A DNA stretch of 24,697 bases from Faeciplasma avium (GCA_018713505.1 DVOL01000063.1:1-24697); one strand, 5' to 3'. Positions 8,615 to 17,243 are shown, counted from the stretch's first letter. The notes: generated by a model from the letters alone, not told the origin. Numbers and translations: made by a program.

Positions 8615-8771
8615 GACATAAACGGGCTGATTTTGGTGCTAAATTTAAGCTTGTTAAGGATATATAAGCTCTGAATCCCATGTACTTCCATAAAATTTAT
8701 ATTTCTTATTTTTATATAAAAATCCCTCCTGTACACTCGTGAAGCCTTCGGGAGAGTGAAAGGAATTTCAT

Positions 8772-10088
8772 ATGCTTAATATATTATACTCATCTAGGAT
8801 AAAAAGGGCTGTGCGGCTTATAGCTCTTATTGCGGCTCTTTCGGTTATGCTTACGGCTCTAGGCTGCAGGAGCGTCACGGTAGAGCCTAATCCGTCGTCA
8901 GCCGAGGAGTCTCTTCCCGTAAGCGAGAATCCCATGACGGAGCCTGTTCCCATAGCCTCCTCCCACCCTGAGCTCACTTCAGAGCCGACATTGGAGCCGG
9001 AGCCTGTCACAGAGCCTGAGTCTGAGTCTGAGCCTGAGTCTGAGCCGGAGCCTGACATCAGGCGGGTACATATAGTCTGCGCCGGGGACAATCTCATACA
9101 CAGCTCGATTTACAATCAGGCAAGACGCCGTGCCTCGGCAAACGACGAGGAGGGCTACGACTTTAGCTATGTCTATGAAAAGGTGCTTCACTACCTAGAC
9201 GGCGCACAGCTTGCCATCTTAAACCAGGAGACTATAGTCACCGACGAGCTTGAGCCGAGCGACTACCCGAGATTTACCTCTCCCGGCGACCTGGGGCGGC
9301 ATATGATGGACATCGGCTTCAATGTATTCTCCCTTTCAAACAACCACATCCTTGACAGGGGCGAGCAGGGGCTTCTTTATACCCTTGACTTCTGGGATTC
9401 GCAGGAGGGCATAACCCACTACGGAGCCTACAGAAATCAGGAGGATATGGATAACATAAGGATTTTAGAGGTTGACGGCATCAGCTTCGCCTTTCTTGGC
9501 TTCATGGAGCATACAAACGGCCTTTCCCTGAAGGACGACTCGGAGTGCCGGCTGACCTATTTATACGAGACCGAGGAGGTCAAAAAGTATGTCACGCTGG
9601 CTTCAAGCCTTGCGGATGTGGTCATAGTCTCCGCACACTACGGCAAGGAGACGACAAACGAGCTTACCCAGAATCAGCTTGACATGACCGAGCTTCTTTT
9701 CGAGTGGGGAGCGGATATCATAATCGGCACGCAGGCTCACACCGTCCAGACCTGCGGATATTACGACAAGCCGGATGGCAGCAGAGGCTTTGTTTTCTAC
9801 TGCCTTGGAAACTTCGTCTCGGCTCAGTCACGGTATGACACCCTGGTCGGGATAATCGGAATGCTGGATGTCACCAAGGACATGGCGACCGGCGAAATCT
9901 CGATAGAAAACCCCGAGGCAATCCCGATAATCACTCAGTACGGCTACAACTACTCAAGCATCCACATCGAGCCGTACGCCGGGTACACCGAGGAAATGGC
10001 TGACTCTCACGGCTGCGAAAAGCTCACGATAGAGCGTATAGAGAAGATTTTGTCCTATGTCCCGGAGGAGTTTCTCTCGATAAGATAG
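8772..10088 (+). CDS. CapA/PgsA-type metallophosphatase-fold lipoprotein
   Basis: 438 residues. It has an N-terminal membrane segment ending in LTALGC, with C32 as the likely lipidated cysteine, so it should sit on the outer face of the membrane. Residues about 57-95 are a low-complexity linker rich in Glu, Pro, Ser and Thr encoded by six-base repeats. From about residue 98 to 410 it is a CapA domain (calcineurin-like fold): CAGDNLIH (103-110), LNQE, SLSNNHILDRG, SAHYG, GTQAHTVQ and YCLGNFVS. CapA proteins take part in poly-gamma-glutamate synthesis or export in Bacillus, but many Clostridia carry lone copies without the rest of the system, as here, and their role is unclear. It has its own promoter; the following GH31 gene may be partly co-transcribed. 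Confidence 0.88.
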   Translation: MLNILYSSRIKRAVRLIALIAALSVMLTALGCRSVTVEPNPSSAEESLPVSENPMTEPVPIASSHPELTSEPTLEPEPVTEPESESEPESEPEPDIRRVHIVCAGDNLIHSSIYNQARRRASANDEEGYDFSYVYEKVLHYLDGAQLAILNQETIVTDELEPSDYPRFTSPGDLGRHMMDIGFNVFSLSNNHILDRGEQGLLYTLDFWDSQEGITHYGAYRNQEDMDNIRILEVDGISFAFLGFMEHTNGLSLKDDSECRLTYLYETEEVKKYVTLASSLADVVIVSAHYGKETTNELTQNQLDMTELLFEWGADIIIGTQAHTVQTCGYYDKPDGSRGFVFYCLGNFVSAQSRYDTLVGIIGMLDVTKDMATGEISIENPEAIPIITQYGYNYSSIHIEPYAGYTEEMADSHGCEKLTIERIEKILSYVPEEFLSIR

Positions 10089-10188
10089 CGCCCTGCAGCT
10101 TTAAAGCGAGCCTTGCTTTTAGGTCCTTCATTATCCGACGCCCTGCGCCGGGTACTGACATAAATAAAATCACGAAAGGAAGTATTAT

Positions 10189-12528
10189 ATGAAATTTTCT
10201 GACGGCTACTGGCTGAATCAAAGGGGCTACACCGTAAGCTACGCTCAGCAGGCATACGAGGTCGAGACCTTTGACACCGGCGTTAAGCTTCTTGTGACTC
10301 CCACCCACATCTGGAACAGAGGGCAGACCCTCGGGGGACCGAACCTCGAGATGGTGATAAGCTCGACTATGGAGAATGTCATCAAGGTCTCGGTGGTTCA
10401 CTACAGGGGCACTCTTAACTGCGGACCCGAGTTTTCTTTGAACGAGGACACCGGCTACAAGCCCGCAATAACCGAGACTGAGGACTCCGTCACACTTGTA
10501 ACAGGCAGAACAAGCGTGGTAATCAGCAAAAAGGACTGGGGAATCGAGTATTACTACGATAAAAAGCATCTCACCGGCGGAAGCTACAGGGCGCTTTCCT
10601 ATATCGAGGAGCAAAAGAGCCGTGCAAAGAGGCGGCTTGAGAGCCATATTGACGATACCTTCTGGTCCTATCCTGCCGACCCTCACACCGCCTATATGCG
10701 TGAGCAGCTTACCCTCGGAGTCGGCGAGTATATCTACGGCTTCGGCGAGAAGTTCACCCCATTTGTCAAAAACGGGCAGACCGTTCAAATCTGGAACGCC
10801 GACGGCGGAACCTGCTGTGAGCAGTCCTACAAGTCGATACCCTTCTATGTCTCCTCCTCGGGCTACGGAGTGTTCGTAAACAGCTCCGACAATGTCTCCT
10901 TCGAGGTCGCCTCCGACACCGTTTCAAAGGTCTCCATAACCGTACCCGGAGAGAGCCTTGAATACTTCGTAATCGGCGGCGGCAGCATAAGGGAGGTAAT
11001 ATCCCTTTACACCGACCTCACCGGGAAGCCGGCTCTTCCTCCCGCCTACACCTTCGGACTCTGGCTGACAACCTCCTTCACGACTAAATATGACGAGGAG
11101 ACCATAACCTCCTTTATCGACGGCATGGCGAAAAGGGATATCCCGCTGTCCGTTTTCCACTTCGACTGCTTCTGGATGAAGGAGTTTGAATGGTGCAACT
11201 TCGAGTGGGATTTGAGGCAGTTCCCCGAGCCTAAGGCGATGCTTGAAAGGCTCCACACCGACAAGGGTCTAAAGACCTGCGTATGGATAAATCCCTACAT
11301 CGGTCAGCGCTCGAAGCTTTTTGACGAGGGCGTCGAGAACGACTATTTCATCCTCAATAGGGACGGCTCGGTATTCCAGTGCGATATGTGGCAGCCCGGC
11401 ATGGCTATTGTGGATTTCACCAACCCTGAGGCCTGCGAGTGGTACAAATCCAAGCTAAGAGCGCTTTGCGAGATGGGAGTCGACACCTTCAAGACCGATT
11501 TCGGAGAGAGGATCCCCACCGATGTCGTATACTACAACGGCGCAGACCCGATAAAGATGCACAACTACTACACCTATCTTTACAACAAGACCGTCTTTGA
11601 GGTGCTAAAGGATTACTACGGCGAGAACAAGGCTTGCCTGTTCGCAAGGAGCGCAACCGCCGGAGGACAGCAGTTCCCCGTCCACTGGGGAGGAGACTGC
11701 TCTGCGGAGTACTGCTCGATGGCAGAGACTCTCCGTGGCGGGCTCTCGCTCTCTCTTTGCGGCTTCGGCTTCTTCTCTCACGACATCTCCGGCTTCGAGG
11801 CGACAGCCACTCCCGACATCTACAAGCGCTGGTGCGCCTTCGGGCTTCTGTCCTCTCATTCAAGGCTGCACGGAAACAGCTCCTACAGAGTTCCGTGGCT
11901 GTTTGACGAGGAGGCGTGCGAGGTCCTGAGATTCTTCACAAGGCTTAAAGGCTCCCTGATGCCCTACATCTTCTCCCAGGCGGTAAAGACCCACATCGAG
12001 GGAATCCCAATGATGAGGGCTATGGTGATGGACTTCGCCGGCGACCCCACCTGTCACACTCTTGACAGGCAGTATATGCTGGGCGACGATATCCTCTGCG
12101 CCCCGATAATGAACGAGGAGGGCGTAGCGCAGTTCTATCTCCCCAGGGGAAGATGGACTGACATAATCTCCGGCAGAGTCTATGAGGGCGAGCGCTGGCA
12201 CACCGAGGTAATGGATTACTTCCATATGCCCGTTCTTGCAAGACCCGGCTCCGTCATCGTAAGAGGTGCATTCGAGCGTGACTTTGAGTATGACTACCTG
12301 GAGTCCGCCGAGGCTGTCATCTACGAGCTTGACGACGGCTGCAGCGCCTCCACCGTCATATACGACAGCGATGGCAATATGCTCTGCAAGCTTACGGCCT
12401 CAAGAGCCGGCAATGAAATAAGGCTTAGCTACACCAAAACCTCCCGAAGCTTTACCGCAAGGGCAAGCCAGGGTGGAAGCCCGGTTTCCTGTCCGGCAGG
12501 AAGCTGTGAGGCGGTTATAAAGCTCTAG
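10189..12528 (+). CDS. yicI: GH31 alpha-xylosidase (YicI-like)
   Basis: 779 residues, close to the 772 of E. coli YicI. It releases alpha-xylosyl residues from the non-reducing end of xyloglucan-derived oligosaccharides such as isoprimeverose. There is no signal peptide, so it acts inside the cell on imported oligosaccharides. Visible features are YGFGEKFTPF (183-192), the GH31 barrel starting near 285, the nucleophile D437 in FKTDFGERIP, the acid/base D503 in HWGGDC, SHDISGFE, and SSHSRLHGNSSYRVPW. The FGERIP and SRLHGN segments are typical of the YicI branch rather than alpha-glucosidases. The ATG at 10189 follows GAAAGGAAG. It lies 100 bases downstream of the CapA-type gene and is closed by a terminator. 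Confidence 0.93.
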   Translation: MKFSDGYWLNQRGYTVSYAQQAYEVETFDTGVKLLVTPTHIWNRGQTLGGPNLEMVISSTMENVIKVSVVHYRGTLNCGPEFSLNEDTGYKPAITETEDSVTLVTGRTSVVISKKDWGIEYYYDKKHLTGGSYRALSYIEEQKSRAKRRLESHIDDTFWSYPADPHTAYMREQLTLGVGEYIYGFGEKFTPFVKNGQTVQIWNADGGTCCEQSYKSIPFYVSSSGYGVFVNSSDNVSFEVASDTVSKVSITVPGESLEYFVIGGGSIREVISLYTDLTGKPALPPAYTFGLWLTTSFTTKYDEETITSFIDGMAKRDIPLSVFHFDCFWMKEFEWCNFEWDLRQFPEPKAMLERLHTDKGLKTCVWINPYIGQRSKLFDEGVENDYFILNRDGSVFQCDMWQPGMAIVDFTNPEACEWYKSKLRALCEMGVDTFKTDFGERIPTDVVYYNGADPIKMHNYYTYLYNKTVFEVLKDYYGENKACLFARSATAGGQQFPVHWGGDCSAEYCSMAETLRGGLSLSLCGFGFFSHDISGFEATATPDIYKRWCAFGLLSSHSRLHGNSSYRVPWLFDEEACEVLRFFTRLKGSLMPYIFSQAVKTHIEGIPMMRAMVMDFAGDPTCHTLDRQYMLGDDILCAPIMNEEGVAQFYLPRGRWTDIISGRVYEGERWHTEVMDYFHMPVLARPGSVIVRGAFERDFEYDYLESAEAVIYELDDGCSASTVIYDSDGNMLCKLTASRAGNEIRLSYTKTSRSFTARASQGGSPVSCPAGSCEAVIKL

Positions 12529-12540
12529 GATTATGGTTAT

Positions 12541-12575
12541 GGGAGGCTCCCGGGCGGAGTCTCCTATTTATTTTC
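12541..12575 (+). terminator. Intrinsic terminator after the GH31 gene
   Basis: A nine-pair stem, GGAGGCTCC (12542-12550) with GGAGTCTCC (12556-12564), one G-U pair, 5-base loop CGGGC, followed by TATTTATTTT. Confidence 0.75.
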
Positions 12576-12649
12576 CCGGATAAATTTCCCAATGTAAGGC
12601 GGCGTTATTTTCCCCTCGCCGGGAATAATACTAAAAAAGGAGGCGTTAT

Positions 12650-12982
12650 ATGAACACCTTTGAGAGAATATACTCTGTCGTAAGAAAAATACCCTACGGC
12701 AGGGTGGCGTCCTACGGGCAGGTAGCGTCCCTGGCTGGAAATCCCCGCTGGGCAAGAGTTGTCGGCTATGCACTTCATGTAAACCCCGAGCCGGACAGCA
12801 TCCCCTGCTACAGGGTGGTGACAAAAAACGGGAGCCTCTCCCCGGCGTTCGCCTTCGGAGGGCTTAACCGCCAAAGAGAGCTTCTTATGTCCGAGGGCGT
12901 CAGGTTCCTCCCGGACGGCAGAGTGGATATGTCAAGCTGCTGCTGGCGTCCAGAAGCTGAGTCCTGCATACAAGAAAATTAA
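12650..12982 (+). CDS. MGMT-family alkyltransferase-like protein (short form)
   Basis: 110 residues containing only the C-terminal DNA-binding and active-site domain of O6-alkylguanine-DNA alkyltransferases. Helix-turn-helix segment GRVASYGQVASLAGNPRWARVVGYALHVNP is followed by IPCYRVV, where C53 is the methyl-accepting cysteine position. The canonical motif is PCHR; here the histidine that activates the cysteine is tyrosine, so classical methyl transfer may be weak or lost, and the protein may instead recognise lesions as alkyltransferase-like proteins do. The start at 12650 follows AAGGAGG (12638-12643). No clear promoter was found between the GH31 terminator and this gene. Confidence 0.88.
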   Translation: MNTFERIYSVVRKIPYGRVASYGQVASLAGNPRWARVVGYALHVNPEPDSIPCYRVVTKNGSLSPAFAFGGLNRQRELLMSEGVRFLPDGRVDMSSCCWRPEAESCIQEN

Positions 12983-13023
12983 ACCGACAGTCCCCGGCTC
13001 ATATAACAATTTGCAACAAAAAA

Positions 13024-13039
13024 GCTGTTTACAAACAGC
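13024..13039. promoter_or_regulatory. Palindromic candidate operator over the -35 of the GH130 gene
   Basis: GCTGTTT-AC-AAACAGC: seven-base perfect arms around a two-base centre, exactly covering the -35 hexamer. Its size and position fit a repressor site, for example LacI/GalR-type sugar regulators, though the binding protein is not known. Confidence 0.5.
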
Positions 13040-13056
13040 AGCCGATATGCTATAAT
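13028..13056 (+). promoter_or_regulatory. Extended -10 sigma-A promoter for the GH130 gene
   Basis: -35 TTTACA (13028-13033), 17-bp spacer, TGCTATAAT with -10 TATAAT (13051-13056). The predicted start near 13063 lies inside the left arm of the terminator hairpin that follows. Confidence 0.82.
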
Positions 13057-13096
13057 GTCCCTGACAAGCCGGGAGAGCGTCGTCAGGGGCTTTTTA
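13057..13096 (+). terminator. Intrinsic terminator abutting the GH130 promoter
   Basis: GTCCCTGAC (13057-13065) pairs over nine bases with GTCAGGGGC (13082-13090), directly followed by TTTTTA. It would stop transcripts arriving from the MGMT-like gene. Transcripts that start at about 13063 lack most of the left arm and should pass. Confidence 0.7.
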
Positions 13097-13165
13097 TGTC
13101 AAGACGGGCGTCCGGCAAATAGGCAGGGAGTCATGAAAATATTAAATTAAAAGGAGCGAGAATTT

Positions 13166-14191
13166 ATGAGCGTCAAGGTAATAAACGGAACATCACTTCC
13201 CAACATCCCCTGGCAGGATAAGCCCAAGGGCTGCAAGGATGTAGTATGGCGTTACTCCGAGAATCCCATCATCAAAAGAGACCAGGTCATGGTAAAAAAG
13301 GATAACGGCTACGAGGAGCCGTCCAACTCCATCTTCAACAGCTCTGTAGTCCCCTTTGAGAAGGGCGAGTACAAGTTCGCCGGAGTTTTCAGAATCGACG
13401 ACCGTGAGAGAAACATGGAAATTCACTCCGGCTTCTCCAAGGACGGCATCAACTGGGACATCAATCCCAGGAGAATCGAGTTCGAGTGCGACATCCCCGA
13501 GGTCGGAAGATGGCAGTACGGCTACGACCCCAGAGTCTGCAAGCTTGAGGACAGGTATGTCGTAACCTGGTGCAACTCCTTTGGCTGGAAGCCCACCATA
13601 GGAATCGCCTACACCTACGATTTTGAGACCTTCCATCAGCTCGAGAACGCATTTCTGCCCTTTAACCGCAACGGCGTAATGTTCCCGAGAAGGATAAACG
13701 GCAAGTACATGATGATGAGCAGACCCTCCGACTCCGGCCACACCCCGTTCGGAGATATGTTCATCTCCGCCTCGCCCGACCTTACATTCTGGGGAGAGCA
13801 CCGTCATGTCATGGGTCCCTCAAAGGGCTGGGAGTCTACAAAGATGGGCGCAGGACCTATCCCGATAGAGACCGACAGAGGCTGGCTGATATTCTACCAC
13901 GGCGTGCTGACCTCCTGCAACGGCTATGTTTACAGCTTCTCGGCTGCCCTTTTGGACAAGGACCAGCCCTGGAAGGTTCTAAGAAGAGGAGCCTCCTATC
14001 TTATCAGCCCGCAGACCATGTATGAGCTTATCGGCGACACCGACGCCGTAGTATTCCCCTGTGCAAACCTAGTAGACGCCGACACAGGAAGAATCTGCAT
14101 CTACTACGGCTGTGCAGACACCTGCACCTCCCTTGCATTCACAACAGTCGACGATGTTATGGACTTCTTGGACCGCAACAGCCAGGTATAA
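13166..14191 (+). CDS. GH130 glycoside phosphorylase (beta-mannoside phosphorylase family)
   Basis: 341 residues, five-bladed beta-propeller family GH130. These enzymes cleave beta-1,4-mannosyl bonds (mannosyl-glucose or mannooligosaccharides) with inorganic phosphate, giving mannose-1-phosphate. Landmarks are NSSVVPFEKGEYKFAGVFR (58-76), the proposed proton donor D121 in QYGYDPRV, FPRRINGKYMMMSRPSD, GHTPFGDMF and GAGPIPIETDRGWLIFYHG. The absence of a signal peptide fits an intracellular phosphorylase. The size suits the mannooligosaccharide-phosphorylase branch, but the subfamily cannot be fixed by eye. AAGGAG at 13151-13156 precedes the ATG. It is a single-gene unit with its own promoter, candidate operator and terminator. 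Confidence 0.9.
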   Translation: MSVKVINGTSLPNIPWQDKPKGCKDVVWRYSENPIIKRDQVMVKKDNGYEEPSNSIFNSSVVPFEKGEYKFAGVFRIDDRERNMEIHSGFSKDGINWDINPRRIEFECDIPEVGRWQYGYDPRVCKLEDRYVVTWCNSFGWKPTIGIAYTYDFETFHQLENAFLPFNRNGVMFPRRINGKYMMMSRPSDSGHTPFGDMFISASPDLTFWGEHRHVMGPSKGWESTKMGAGPIPIETDRGWLIFYHGVLTSCNGYVYSFSAALLDKDQPWKVLRRGASYLISPQTMYELIGDTDAVVFPCANLVDADTGRICIYYGCADTCTSLAFTTVDDVMDFLDRNSQV

Positions 14192-14203
14192 GCTATAATT
14201 TTT

Positions 14204-14236
14204 GAGGGGACTCTTTCACGGGTCCCCCCTTTTTTT
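14204..14236 (+). terminator. Intrinsic terminator after the GH130 gene
   Basis: GGGGACTC (14206-14213) with GGGTCCCC (14220-14227), a 6-base loop, then CCTTTTTTT. Confidence 0.9.
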
Positions 14237-14360
14237 ATCCCAGAAATCTGCCTAAAAGCTGTCACGCCAATTAAAATACCCTTTTTGTCATACAGCCGGG
14301 TTGGACAAAATAAAATAGAGTAGACAAACCGTATGCCGCCACGCCGTCCGGCAGGAAAGG

Positions 14361-16094
14361 GTGATAGCAATAAAAACAAAAAAGCTTCTTATAGGCTCGT
14401 TCTGGCTGCTTGCGTCCGTTGCGGTCTCAAGGCTGGCGGGGCTTCTTCTTAAAATACCCCTTGCAAATCTTCTGGGAGGCACCGGCATGGGCTATTACTC
14501 CAGCGCCTATGCCGTTTTCATGCCCTTGTACGCCGTCGCCGCAGGAAGTCTCCCTCCCGCAATAGCGCATTACACGGCTAAAAGCCTCGCCTGCGGGAGG
14601 GAGGATGAGGTAAAAAGGCTAAAGATAAGCTGTATTGTCTTTTTCGGAGCGATAGGACTCCTCTTGAGCCTCATACCGCTCGTATTTTCAGGCTTCATAG
14701 CTCAAAGGATAATCGGCAACCCGGAATCAAGACTCTCGGTAGCGGCGATATCCCCATGTGTTTTCTTCGGGACAGTTACCGCCATCTACCGTGGAATCAG
14801 CGAGGGCAGGGGGAGCATGGCTCCCACGGCTCTGTCTCAGATGACTGACGCAATAGTCAAGCTGATATCGGGTCTTGGACTCGCCACCCTGACAAGAGTC
14901 TCGGCGCTAAACGCCTACAGCCGTGGGCTTTCGGTATTTGGCAGGGTATGCGTCAGCGAGCAGGAGGCAATCTCGGCGGCGCTCCCCTACATTTCTGCAG
15001 CAGCTGTACTGGGTACTGCAATTGCTGACCTCGCCTCGATGCTTTACATGATAATAGACTCTAAACGCTTAAAAACCCGTCATAAAGCCCTCTTCGGGCA
15101 GTCAAGGACAAATCCCCCGCTCCCTGACGGCAGGCTCATCAAAGAGCTTGCAGGAGGGCTTCTTCCGATTGCCATGGCGTCGCTGATAACAAGCCTCCTC
15201 GGGACAATCGACCTTTTCACAATCATCTCGATTCTAAAGGGCTGTCTAAGAAAATACCCCGAGCTGTACTCTGCGGTTTACTCATCGGTGCTTGCCGGCG
15301 GAGTCTCGCTAAAAGAGCTTCCAAACTTCCTCTACGGCTCGTTCAGCGGGCTGTCGATGGCTATCTTCACGCTTGCACCCTCGCTGTGTGCGGTTTTCGG
15401 AAAGAGCGCCTTCCCCGATGTGGCAGGGTATTACGCCTCGGGAAAAAAGGAGCTTGCCTCCAGGGAGATCAGGCGCTCTGTAACCATCGCAAATTATATA
15501 GCCATCCCCGCGGGGCTGGGACTCTGCCTTTTTTCAAGGGAGATTTTGTCCCTGCTGTTTTCTCAGAGGCAGGCTGAGATAAGCGTGTCATATCTTCCGC
15601 TTTCGGTGCTTGCGGTGGGGACGCCGTTTTTAGCTGTCCTTTCGATATCCGACTCCCTCCTCCAGGCGATAGGACGGCAGGACATAACCGTCAGGATAAC
15701 CCTTATAGGCGCAGTGACAAAGCTCGCCTTTAATACGCTTTTGATTCCGTTCAGGCAGTGGGGACTCTGCGGAGCATCTGCCGCTACGGTGCTGAGCTAT
15801 ATTGTTATGTGCATAATGAGCGTTCATTCGCTCTACCGTCTCACCGGGACAAAGGCAAGGCTGTCCCTCTCGGTGGCTGTTCCTATAGCTGTAGGAGGAG
15901 TCTCGGTTTTAGCCGGAAGGCTGTTTTATCAACGCCTGCCCGACTATTACAGAGGGTCCGGCGAGGTATTAGGGAGTAATGAGGCGGCGTCCCTGCTTCT
16001 TGCCGTGGGTATTTCTGTTATTCTCTACATATTATTAAGCGTGTTCTTAGACATATCCACCAAAAATAAGCTCAGAGAGCAAATTTTCGACTGA
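14361..16094 (+). CDS. SpoVB/YabM-like polysaccharide flippase (MOP superfamily)
   Basis: 577 residues, a polytopic membrane protein with about 14 hydrophobic helices and no soluble domain. The N-terminal segment FWLLASVAVSRLAGLLLKIPLANLLGGTGMGYYSSAYAVF is characteristic of the SpoVB/YabM/MurJ-type lipid-linked oligosaccharide flippases, which move cell-wall or spore-cortex precursors across the membrane. In Bacillus yabM precedes yabN-yabO-yabP-yabQ-divIC; here HU and RqcP follow, a related order. Start choice is uncertain: the reading frame opens with GTG at 14361, which abuts GGAAAGG, leaving only about 4 bases if AGGA (14353-14356) is used as ribosome site. No ATG lies nearby and the conserved N-terminus begins about 10 residues in. 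Confidence 0.88.
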   Translation: MIAIKTKKLLIGSFWLLASVAVSRLAGLLLKIPLANLLGGTGMGYYSSAYAVFMPLYAVAAGSLPPAIAHYTAKSLACGREDEVKRLKISCIVFFGAIGLLLSLIPLVFSGFIAQRIIGNPESRLSVAAISPCVFFGTVTAIYRGISEGRGSMAPTALSQMTDAIVKLISGLGLATLTRVSALNAYSRGLSVFGRVCVSEQEAISAALPYISAAAVLGTAIADLASMLYMIIDSKRLKTRHKALFGQSRTNPPLPDGRLIKELAGGLLPIAMASLITSLLGTIDLFTIISILKGCLRKYPELYSAVYSSVLAGGVSLKELPNFLYGSFSGLSMAIFTLAPSLCAVFGKSAFPDVAGYYASGKKELASREIRRSVTIANYIAIPAGLGLCLFSREILSLLFSQRQAEISVSYLPLSVLAVGTPFLAVLSISDSLLQAIGRQDITVRITLIGAVTKLAFNTLLIPFRQWGLCGASAATVLSYIVMCIMSVHSLYRLTGTKARLSLSVAVPIAVGGVSVLAGRLFYQRLPDYYRGSGEVLGSNEAASLLLAVGISVILYILLSVFLDISTKNKLREQIFD

Positions 16095-16099
16095 TACTC

Positions 16100-16128
16100 T
16101 TGCATTTTCTCTGAAAAAAGTATAAAAT
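16100..16128 (+). promoter_or_regulatory. Sigma-A promoter for the HU gene
   Basis: -35 TTGCAT (16100-16105), 17-bp spacer, -10 TAAAAT (16123-16128), starting just after the flippase stop codon. It gives a leader of about 130 bases. Confidence 0.7.
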
Positions 16129-16267
16129 AAGTACATATCCTTAGCTGTGCGGTACATAAAGTGTTTTTTGCTTGTGTGCTGTTGGCAGATGATGTGCACA
16201 TCGCCCCTAGCTTTAACTGCCGGGCTGTGTATCAATCGAATCAATCATATTCACGGAGGAATTACAA

Positions 16268-16543
16268 ATGACAAAGGTCGAACTAGTAAACAAGGTTGCA
16301 CTAAAGTGTGACAGCTCAAAGAAGGACGCTGAGAAGGCGGTCAACGCCGTTATAGAGTCTATCACCGAGGCTCTTGTCTCCGGCGAGAAGGTAAGCCTCA
16401 TCGGATTTGGAACCTTTGATGTAAAGGATCGTGCCGCCAAGAACGGCGTCAACCCCAGAACGGGCGCTAAGCTCTCCATCGCCGCCAGGAAGGTTCCCGC
16501 CTTCAAGGCAGGCAAGGCCCTCAAGGACGCTGTTAATAATTAA
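16268..16543 (+). CDS. hup: HU family DNA-binding protein
   Basis: 91 residues, the full HU fold. It is a small basic nucleoid protein that binds and bends DNA as a dimer. Visible are the N-terminal MTKVELVNKVA, the GEKVSLIGFGTFDVKDRAAKNGVNPRTGAKLSIAARKVPAFKAGKALKDAV body with the beta-arm motif around NPRTG and the F-x-A-G-K-x-L end. ACGGAGGAATTACAA precedes the ATG at good spacing. It has its own promoter and a perfect terminator, as expected for an abundant protein, and lies directly before rqcP as in many Clostridia. Confidence 0.97.
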   Translation: MTKVELVNKVALKCDSSKKDAEKAVNAVIESITEALVSGEKVSLIGFGTFDVKDRAAKNGVNPRTGAKLSIAARKVPAFKAGKALKDAVNN

Positions 16544-16565
16544 TCAGCCAGTTGGCTAAAACAAT

Positions 16566-16594
16566 CCCAGCCGCCAAAAACGGCTGGGTTTTTT
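16566..16594 (+). terminator. Intrinsic terminator after the HU gene
   Basis: Perfect 8-bp stem CCCAGCCG (16566-16573) with CGGCTGGG (16581-16588), then TTTTTT. It sits between hup and rqcP, so rqcP depends on read-through or an unseen promoter. Confidence 0.92.
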
Positions 16595-16615
16595 CCGAAA
16601 GGAGCTGTCTGCATT

Positions 16616-16858
16616 ATGAGACTTGATAAGTATCTGAAGGTGGCAAGGCTGATAAAGCGCAGAACGGTCGCTAACGAGGCGTGCGACGCCGGCAGAGTGA
16701 CAGTAAACGGCAAGCCGGCAAGAGCCTCCTACGATGTCAAGGTCGGCGACATAATAGAAATCAGCATGGGAAAGTCCCCGCTAAAGGCGAGGGTGCTGTC
16801 GGTGTCGGAGTATGCAACCAAGGAAACCGCCGGTCAGCAGTATGAAATAATCGGCTGA
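16616..16858 (+). CDS. rqcP: S4-domain RNA-binding protein, RqcP/YabO type
   Basis: 80 residues, a single S4 domain of Hsp15/YabO type: MRLDKYLKVARLIKRRTVANEACDAGRVTVNGKPA. RqcP binds stalled 50S subunits and works with RqcH in adding alanine tails to blocked nascent chains. The length and the N-terminal RLDKYLKVARLIKRRT are typical. AAAGGAG lies about 11 bases before the ATG. It follows hup by 72 bases. The yabP, yabQ and divIC genes that follow this gene in sporulating Bacilli are absent here; a long non-coding region follows. Confidence 0.93.
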   Translation: MRLDKYLKVARLIKRRTVANEACDAGRVTVNGKPARASYDVKVGDIIEISMGKSPLKARVLSVSEYATKETAGQQYEIIG

Positions 16859-16897
16859 CGGGCTTGGTGCTGTCGGCGCTTGGAGTCTTGGCCTTAG

Positions 16898-16942
16898 GAG
16901 AAAAGAAAAGGGAGCAGGTTTTTCTGCTCCCTTGAATTTTTG
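16898..16942. terminator. Bidirectional terminator shared by rqcP and the giant ncRNA
   Basis: Perfect stem AAGGGAGCAG (16908-16917) with CTGCTCCCTT (16924-16933). On the plus strand it is followed by GAATTTTTG and closes rqcP. On the minus strand it is followed by TTCTTTTCTCC and gives the 3' end of the convergent non-coding transcript. Confidence 0.85.
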
Positions 16943-17219
16943 TGAAAGTATATTCGGCTTTCGCCTTTTCTTCATTTCACTAGGCTAAACTGTTCTTTGG
17001 ACTCACCCCTAAAATTTATTCGAATATATCGGGTCTAAACAGTTTTAATCTAATCATATTTATTCAACCTTAGTATTTATCTCAATACTGTATATCGCAG
17101 AGCCACAGCCTCATATATCCTGTCCTGCCTTCTAAAATCCGGTTGCTCGGGTATTAACAGGGCTGATATTCTGCCTTCTAGCCTGACTTTAGACTAAGCT
17201 CTGACTTTATATGACCTTT

Positions 17220-17243
17220 TTGAAGCCTTGAAGCCTTGAAGCC
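17220..17243 (-). repeat. Three tandem 8-bp units inside the ncRNA
   Basis: TTGAAGCC repeated three times exactly (GGCTTCAA in the RNA sense), followed by a partial unit TTAGCC-like stretch. It lies in the 3' half of the transcript. Confidence 0.85.

Noticed and set aside
10024..10788. 254-codon minus-strand frame overlapping the CapA and GH31 genes
   Set aside because: It spans the end of one real gene and the start of another, has no ribosome site and no recognisable domain.
14268..14296. CATACA sequence like a sigma-E -10 before the flippase gene
   Set aside because: The -35 region does not match sigma-E and the hexamer is too short to call alone.
17005..17030. TTCGAA segment reminiscent of a tRNA T-loop
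   Set aside because: No cloverleaf can be drawn around it; no tRNA was found anywhere in the window.
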